DNA from: Spirochaetaceae bacterium
GTDB lineage: Bacteria; Spirochaetota; Spirochaetia; SZUA-6; Bin103
Reading direction: 5' to 3'
Assembly: GCA_028818385.1 (NCBI GenBank)
Contig: JAPPNY010000005.1
Coordinates: 1-7,789 of the forward strand
Length of the DNA stretch: 7,789 nucleotides
The position numbers were made by a program, and so were the translations under genes. Below the pieces are notes generated by a model. The model saw only the letters and a list, made by a program, of their open reading frames with translations, was not told the DNA's origin and did no database searches. Positions 4,752-7,789 of this stretch are shown here, piece by piece; position 1 is the first letter of the stretch; each line of letters starts with the position of its first letter.

Positions 4752-5582
4752 TTGTTCGCGCAGACGGCCGAGTGCGCATCCTTCGCACTGAGCGCGTTTG
4801 GTGACGAGATAGACGACGACGTCGACACCCAGCTCGACACCTTGGCCGAGCTTGACCTCCGCTACCTGGAGATGCGGACCGCGTGGGGCAAGAAGGCTGC
4901 CGACCTCAGCGACCGGGAGGCCGAGCGCCTGGCGGCGGCCTGCCGGGAGCGCTCGACACGGGTGAGCTGCATCGGCAGCCGTATCGGCAAGTCGCCGATC
5001 ACGGAGCCCCTGGAGTCGTCTCTGGCCGAGCTGGGGCGCATCCTGGATCTGGCCGAGCGCCTAAACACGAAACTGGTGCGGATCTTCTCGTTCCGTCCCC
5101 CGCTCGGTCGGGAGGGCGAGCACGTCGACGAGTCGCTCTCGCGGCTGAAGGCGCTTGCGGAGGTTGCCGGCGCGCGTGGCGTGGTTCTGGTGATGGAGAA
5201 CGAGACCGGCATGGTCGGCGACACCCCGGAGCGGTGCCGCACGCTGCTCCAGGGGGTCGACAGCCCGAGCCTCAGGTTCGTCTGGGACATCGGCAACTTC
5301 CCCCACAGCGGCGTGGATCGCGCAGTTGACCGGGGCTGGCCGCTTCTCGGCCAGTACGTGGCTCACGTGCAGGTGAAGGACACGAGGCTCGCGGATCGCG
5401 TGATGACGGTGGCCGGCGCCGGCGACGGCCAGGCACTGGAGCTGCTCGGCAAGCTCCGTGACGCCGGATACCGGGGGTTCCTCGCCCTGGAGCCGCATGT
5501 CGGCGACGGGGCGGAAGGCATGAAGCGGGCGGCTCGGGCTCTCCGGGGCCTGATGGGGGACGCGGGCTGCATCGAGAGCTGA
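4752..5582 (+). CDS. TIM-barrel sugar phosphate isomerase/epimerase-like protein
   Basis: The 276-residue product has the xylose isomerase-like/AP endonuclease 2 TIM-barrel pattern. An early strand is ALSAFGDEI (12-20), followed by RYLEMRTAWGK (37-47) and VSCIGSRIGK (71-80). Candidate metal or catalytic residues are E149 in VMENETG, D179 in VWDIGNF, H205 and D210 in HVQVKD, and E247 in ALEPH. Family members isomerise or epimerise sugars and inositol derivatives, usually with a divalent metal; the substrate is unknown. The barrel appears complete. The start is doubtful: TTG 4752 lies 3 nt after the preceding TAG, with the nearest GGAGG-like sequence about 14 nt away, and the only alternative close to the core is CTG 4788. 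Translation may depend on coupling to the gene before. It ends 10 bp from the convergent AAA gene. Confidence 0.8.
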   Translation: MFAQTAECASFALSAFGDEIDDDVDTQLDTLAELDLRYLEMRTAWGKKAADLSDREAERLAAACRERSTRVSCIGSRIGKSPITEPLESSLAELGRILDLAERLNTKLVRIFSFRPPLGREGEHVDESLSRLKALAEVAGARGVVLVMENETGMVGDTPERCRTLLQGVDSPSLRFVWDIGNFPHSGVDRAVDRGWPLLGQYVAHVQVKDTRLADRVMTVAGAGDGQALELLGKLRDAGYRGFLALEPHVGDGAEGMKRAARALRGLMGDAGCIES

Positions 5583-5592
5583 TGGCCTCTCT

Positions 5593-7206
5593 CTACATCC
5601 CCCATACGGTGATCGGTATGCCCCCTGCGCGTTCCGTACCGCGGAAGAGCTTCTCGCTCCACGGCCTGTCGGCGGTGCGGTCGAAGATCACAAGGTGTCC
5701 TTCGCCGGCTGCGCAGCGGTCCACGTAAGAGCGTGTCTGTTCCAGCCCGGTGCGGATGGTCTCCTCCAGGCTGCGGCGCAACAGCTTGCACTCGATCACC
5801 ATCCGGCGCGCGCGGTCCGGGGGCGCGCTGGCCGGCCAGAGAATCAGCAGGTCGGTCCGCATCCGCCCCAGCCCGTACTCGCGCTCTACCCGGCCGCCGG
5901 AGTTGACGACGCGCTGCAGGAATGCCTGCAGCAGCAACTGCGGGCCGGCCTCCCGGTACTGGAACCGCTGGATCCAGTGTTCGGAGTGCTCCCGAAAGAA
6001 TCGCTGGAACTCGGCCAGCAGCTCGGCGAGCTTGAGGGTGCCGTCCGCGTCCACATACCAGGCGGGATCGTGTGTGAAGCCGGCCTGGGTCGTCCACGTG
6101 AGATCGCGCGGAATGACCTCGCGGTAGATCGGATTGGCGATGCGGATCGGGTCGTCAGGCGCCACCAGCCCCAGGTCGCGCACGTACTGCAGGTCGTCGG
6201 GACGCATCTCCGGGTTCGCCTGGCCGCCGCTCAGCACCGGTCCCATCACCCGTCGTACCCGCTCTTCCGAGAGCTTGTCGGTGAGTTGTTCGAGGTGGGT
6301 CTCGCGGCGAAGGATGAGTTTCTCGCGGGCGGCATGGATCGCGCCGCGGGTGATCTCCTGGAGGCGGTCTCGTCCGGCTTCGTCCCGGAAACAGGCTTGC
6401 TGGGCCAGGGCGTTCGCCAGCCACGGCTGGCCGGCGGTCAGCTCCCACACCGCCTGCAGCGCGTCCTCGGAGAACGGCTGCCCGGTGTCGGCGGAGTGCT
6501 GGCCGAGCAGAGCACGCACCTCGGCCTCGGAGAAGTCCCCGATGCGCAGGGACTCGGCCTTGATGTTGAAGGCGCTGCCGCCGGTGACGATGGCGTTCTC
6601 GGTAGAGGAGTGGATACGGTAGTCGCGGACGTCGCGCACCCCGCACAGAATGACGCTTTGCGGAAAACGGAGCGGGCGGTGCGGGTAGCCGGCGCGCAAC
6701 TGTCTCAGCACGGCGATCAGCGTGTCGCCTATGAGCGTGTCGATCTCGTCGATCAGCAGCACCAGTGGTACGGGGTCTGCCTGCGACCACCGCGTCAGCA
6801 CCTGCCGGAGCACACCCGTCGGGCCGACTCGATCCAGCAGTCCCGGCCACAGGTCGGCGGGCAACGGATCCTTGAGCGTCGCCTCCGACTCGATCTCCAG
6901 CTCGCTGAGGATGGCGCGCATCGCTTCGGTCTGGTTCTCGCGTGCCGCCTGGCCGGCCTCCACGTTCACGTAGACGCAGCGGTACCGGCCGTGGGCGCCG
7001 CCGTTCAGCAGGTCGCGGAGCGCCAGCAGTGCCGAGGTCTTGCCGGTCTGGCGGGGTGCGTGCAGCACGAAGTAGCGCTTGTCGCCGATCAGGGAGAGGA
7101 TCTCGCTCAGATCGATCCGTTCGAGTGGCGGCACGCAGTAGTGGTCGGCGGCAACCACCGGACCCGAGGTGTTGAAGAAGCGCATCCTCCCGTGAGTGTC
7201 CCCCAT
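5593..7206 (-). CDS. AAA-type ATPase fused to PD-(D/E)XK nuclease domain
   Basis: The 537-residue protein has an N-terminal P-loop ATPase. Walker A is APRQTGKT (50-57), with Ala replacing the first Gly. Walker B is LVLLIDEID (148-156, D153/E154). A sensor-like strand SVILCGVRD (184-192) follows, and ELTAGQPWLANALAQQA (255-271) is typical of AAA/STAND-like ATPases. A winged-helix-like part (about 335-370) precedes the C-terminal domain, where E441 or E443, D452 in RTDLLI, E472-C-K474 and Q490-x3-Y494 match a PD-(D/E)XK active site. The architecture suggests an ATP-driven DNA- or RNA-cutting machine, possibly defensive; function is inferred. The start may instead be Met8 (7185): MRFFNTSGP looks like a natural N terminus, but GGGAGG is directly adjacent to that ATG, and a TTGACA lies just upstream at 7217-7222. 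The ATG at 7206 has no ribosome binding site. The gene stands alone, convergent with the TIM-barrel gene. Confidence 0.8.
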   Translation of the reverse strand: MGDTHGRMRFFNTSGPVVAADHYCVPPLERIDLSEILSLIGDKRYFVLHAPRQTGKTSALLALRDLLNGGAHGRYRCVYVNVEAGQAARENQTEAMRAILSELEIESEATLKDPLPADLWPGLLDRVGPTGVLRQVLTRWSQADPVPLVLLIDEIDTLIGDTLIAVLRQLRAGYPHRPLRFPQSVILCGVRDVRDYRIHSSTENAIVTGGSAFNIKAESLRIGDFSEAEVRALLGQHSADTGQPFSEDALQAVWELTAGQPWLANALAQQACFRDEAGRDRLQEITRGAIHAAREKLILRRETHLEQLTDKLSEERVRRVMGPVLSGGQANPEMRPDDLQYVRDLGLVAPDDPIRIANPIYREVIPRDLTWTTQAGFTHDPAWYVDADGTLKLAELLAEFQRFFREHSEHWIQRFQYREAGPQLLLQAFLQRVVNSGGRVEREYGLGRMRTDLLILWPASAPPDRARRMVIECKLLRRSLEETIRTGLEQTRSYVDRCAAGEGHLVIFDRTADRPWSEKLFRGTERAGGIPITVWGM

Positions 7207-7222
7207 GCGGGGCGCCTGTCAA
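7194..7222 (-). promoter_or_regulatory. Possible promoter for the AAA-nuclease gene
   Basis: On the minus strand a perfect TTGACA (7222 to 7217) is followed after 16-17 bp by GACACT or ACACTC, a poor -10. If used, transcription would start near 7187, just before Met8 of the AAA protein (7185) and after the annotated ATG at 7206. Weak evidence. Confidence 0.2.
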
Positions 7223-7355
7223 CCGGTCGACGCAGCGACGACCACCAAACACTTGTCACCCATGAGGTGCCTTGACTACATTCCTCCGCTCGCTGCCGGT
7301 GGCGGCCCGGAGCAGTCCGTAAGCGGTCAGGCAGCGCTCATTGGAGGGGACGGCA

Positions 7356-7769
7356 ATGCCTGCCGAAGGGAACAGACTCTACCTGTACGAAGCGCTGGAA
7401 CTCCGCGCCGAGTACGACGCACGGATCAAGACGCTCCGCGACTGTCTGCCGGAGGCGCGCAAGAGCCGAGACCGGCTCGGTATGTACGGCAACGATCAGC
7501 ACCAGCTTCGGACCGCTGACGACTTCGACGTGTCCGCGACGCGGGAGTCGATCCGTGCGCTGGAGCACAAGCGGCGCAAGCTCAACAACGCGATCCAGCG
7601 TGCCAATTACGCCCACAGTGTGAGCGCCAACGGCGAGACGCTGGACCTGAGCGAGGCTCTGGAGGTCCGCAAAGGGCTTTCCGACCGCATCGGTGAGCTG
7701 CACACGCAGTGCGTGCAGTCCGCCTGCGTGAGGGTTGAGGTGGTCCCGGAAAACTGGACAGGTGGTTAA
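7356..7769 (+). CDS. DIP1984-family (DUF6847-like) coiled-coil protein
   Basis: The 137-residue protein starts at ATG 7356, with GGAGGGG (7343-7349) 6 nt upstream; a TTG at 7341 lies inside that region and was not chosen. The order of motifs matches DIP1984-like proteins, sometimes annotated as septicolysin. These are YEALELRAEYDARIKTLRDCL (11-31); a charged linker (32-60); LEHKRRKLNNAIQRANY (69-85), corresponding to the conserved L-x-x-x-I-N-x-x-N-x region; and TLDLSEALEVRKGLSDRIGEL (95-115), corresponding to the family's T-L-x-x-A-L-x-x-R-D segment. Predicted helices make a coiled-coil bundle. Biochemical function is not established in this family and the toxin-like name should not be taken as evidence. 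It is transcribed away from the AAA-nuclease gene across a 149-bp gap, so the two may share regulation. The protein ends just inside the window. Confidence 0.7.
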   Translation: MPAEGNRLYLYEALELRAEYDARIKTLRDCLPEARKSRDRLGMYGNDQHQLRTADDFDVSATRESIRALEHKRRKLNNAIQRANYAHSVSANGETLDLSEALEVRKGLSDRIGELHTQCVQSACVRVEVVPENWTGG

Positions 7770-7789
7770 GGTGTAACCCTGGCCAGGAG

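Noticed and set aside
5574..5593. GAGAG...CTCTC inverted repeat between the convergent TIM-barrel and AAA stops
   Set aside because: Only a 5-bp stem with an 8-nt loop and no T tract on either side; too weak to call a bidirectional terminator.
7201..7212. CCCC-ATGC-GGGG hairpin over the first AAA start codon
   Set aside because: A 4-bp stem in GC-rich DNA; not enough to propose start-codon masking.
5695..7275. A 526-codon plus-strand open frame opposite the AAA-nuclease gene
   Set aside because: It is antisense to a gene with clear Walker and nuclease motifs. The product is low in recognisable structure and has no ribosome binding site.
7272..7300. TTGACT as a -35 box for the DIP1984-family gene
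   Set aside because: No acceptable -10 at 16-18 bp spacing (GCCGGT at 17 bp).
7778..7787. CCTGGCCAGG palindrome at the right edge
   Set aside because: A 10-bp GC-rich palindrome is expected by chance, and its context is cut off by the window end.

Overview
This 7.8-kb window is from a bacterium with a GC-rich genome. It looks like an accessory stretch built from two kinds of DNA. The phylum cannot be fixed from the sequence. The extracellular repeat protein at the left edge and the AAA ATPase/nuclease at the right look like gene types common in genomes assembled from environmental samples, but that is an impression, not a search result. No rRNA, tRNA, CRISPR array, transposase or integrase was seen.

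Left block (1-1578) has visibly lower GC and more A/T-ending codons. For example 1381-1440 has 25 G/C of 60, against 45 of 60 in 3661-3720. It holds the C-terminal end of a surface or secreted CARDB-repeat protein (open to the left edge). A 154-bp intergenic region with direct repeats and a 16-bp palindrome follows. Then comes a gene for paired CBS domains fused to a HEPN-like domain with an R-x4-H motif, a candidate ligand-gated RNase.

At about 1579 the composition switches abruptly. The first right-hand sequence is a remnant of dihydroxy-acid dehydratase (ilvD): its N-terminal two thirds are absent and about 29 residues are also missing inside. Next is a type II toxin-antitoxin pair (RHH antitoxin, RelE/ParE-like toxin), whose start is preceded by four 8-bp repeats that look like an autoregulatory operator. 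A minus-strand HAD phosphatase follows. Its stop codon overlaps the toxin stop (CTAG) and its start codon overlaps that of the next gene (CATG). That next gene encodes an extended SDR resembling uronate dehydrogenase.

Downstream are a small RHH-like protein with helical extensions on both sides and, in the same frame one stop codon later, a TIM-barrel sugar isomerase/epimerase-like protein. A long minus-strand gene encodes an AAA-type ATPase fused to a PD-(D/E)XK nuclease domain. It diverges from a DIP1984-family coiled-coil protein at the right edge.

Overall there is a small sugar/metabolite module (SDR, TIM barrel, perhaps HAD) surrounded by genes typical of defence, stress and genome-conflict regions (CBS-HEPN, toxin-antitoxin, AAA-nuclease). 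The CBS-HEPN gene, its repeat-rich upstream region and the composition break beside the truncated ilvD are the parts most worth a second look.
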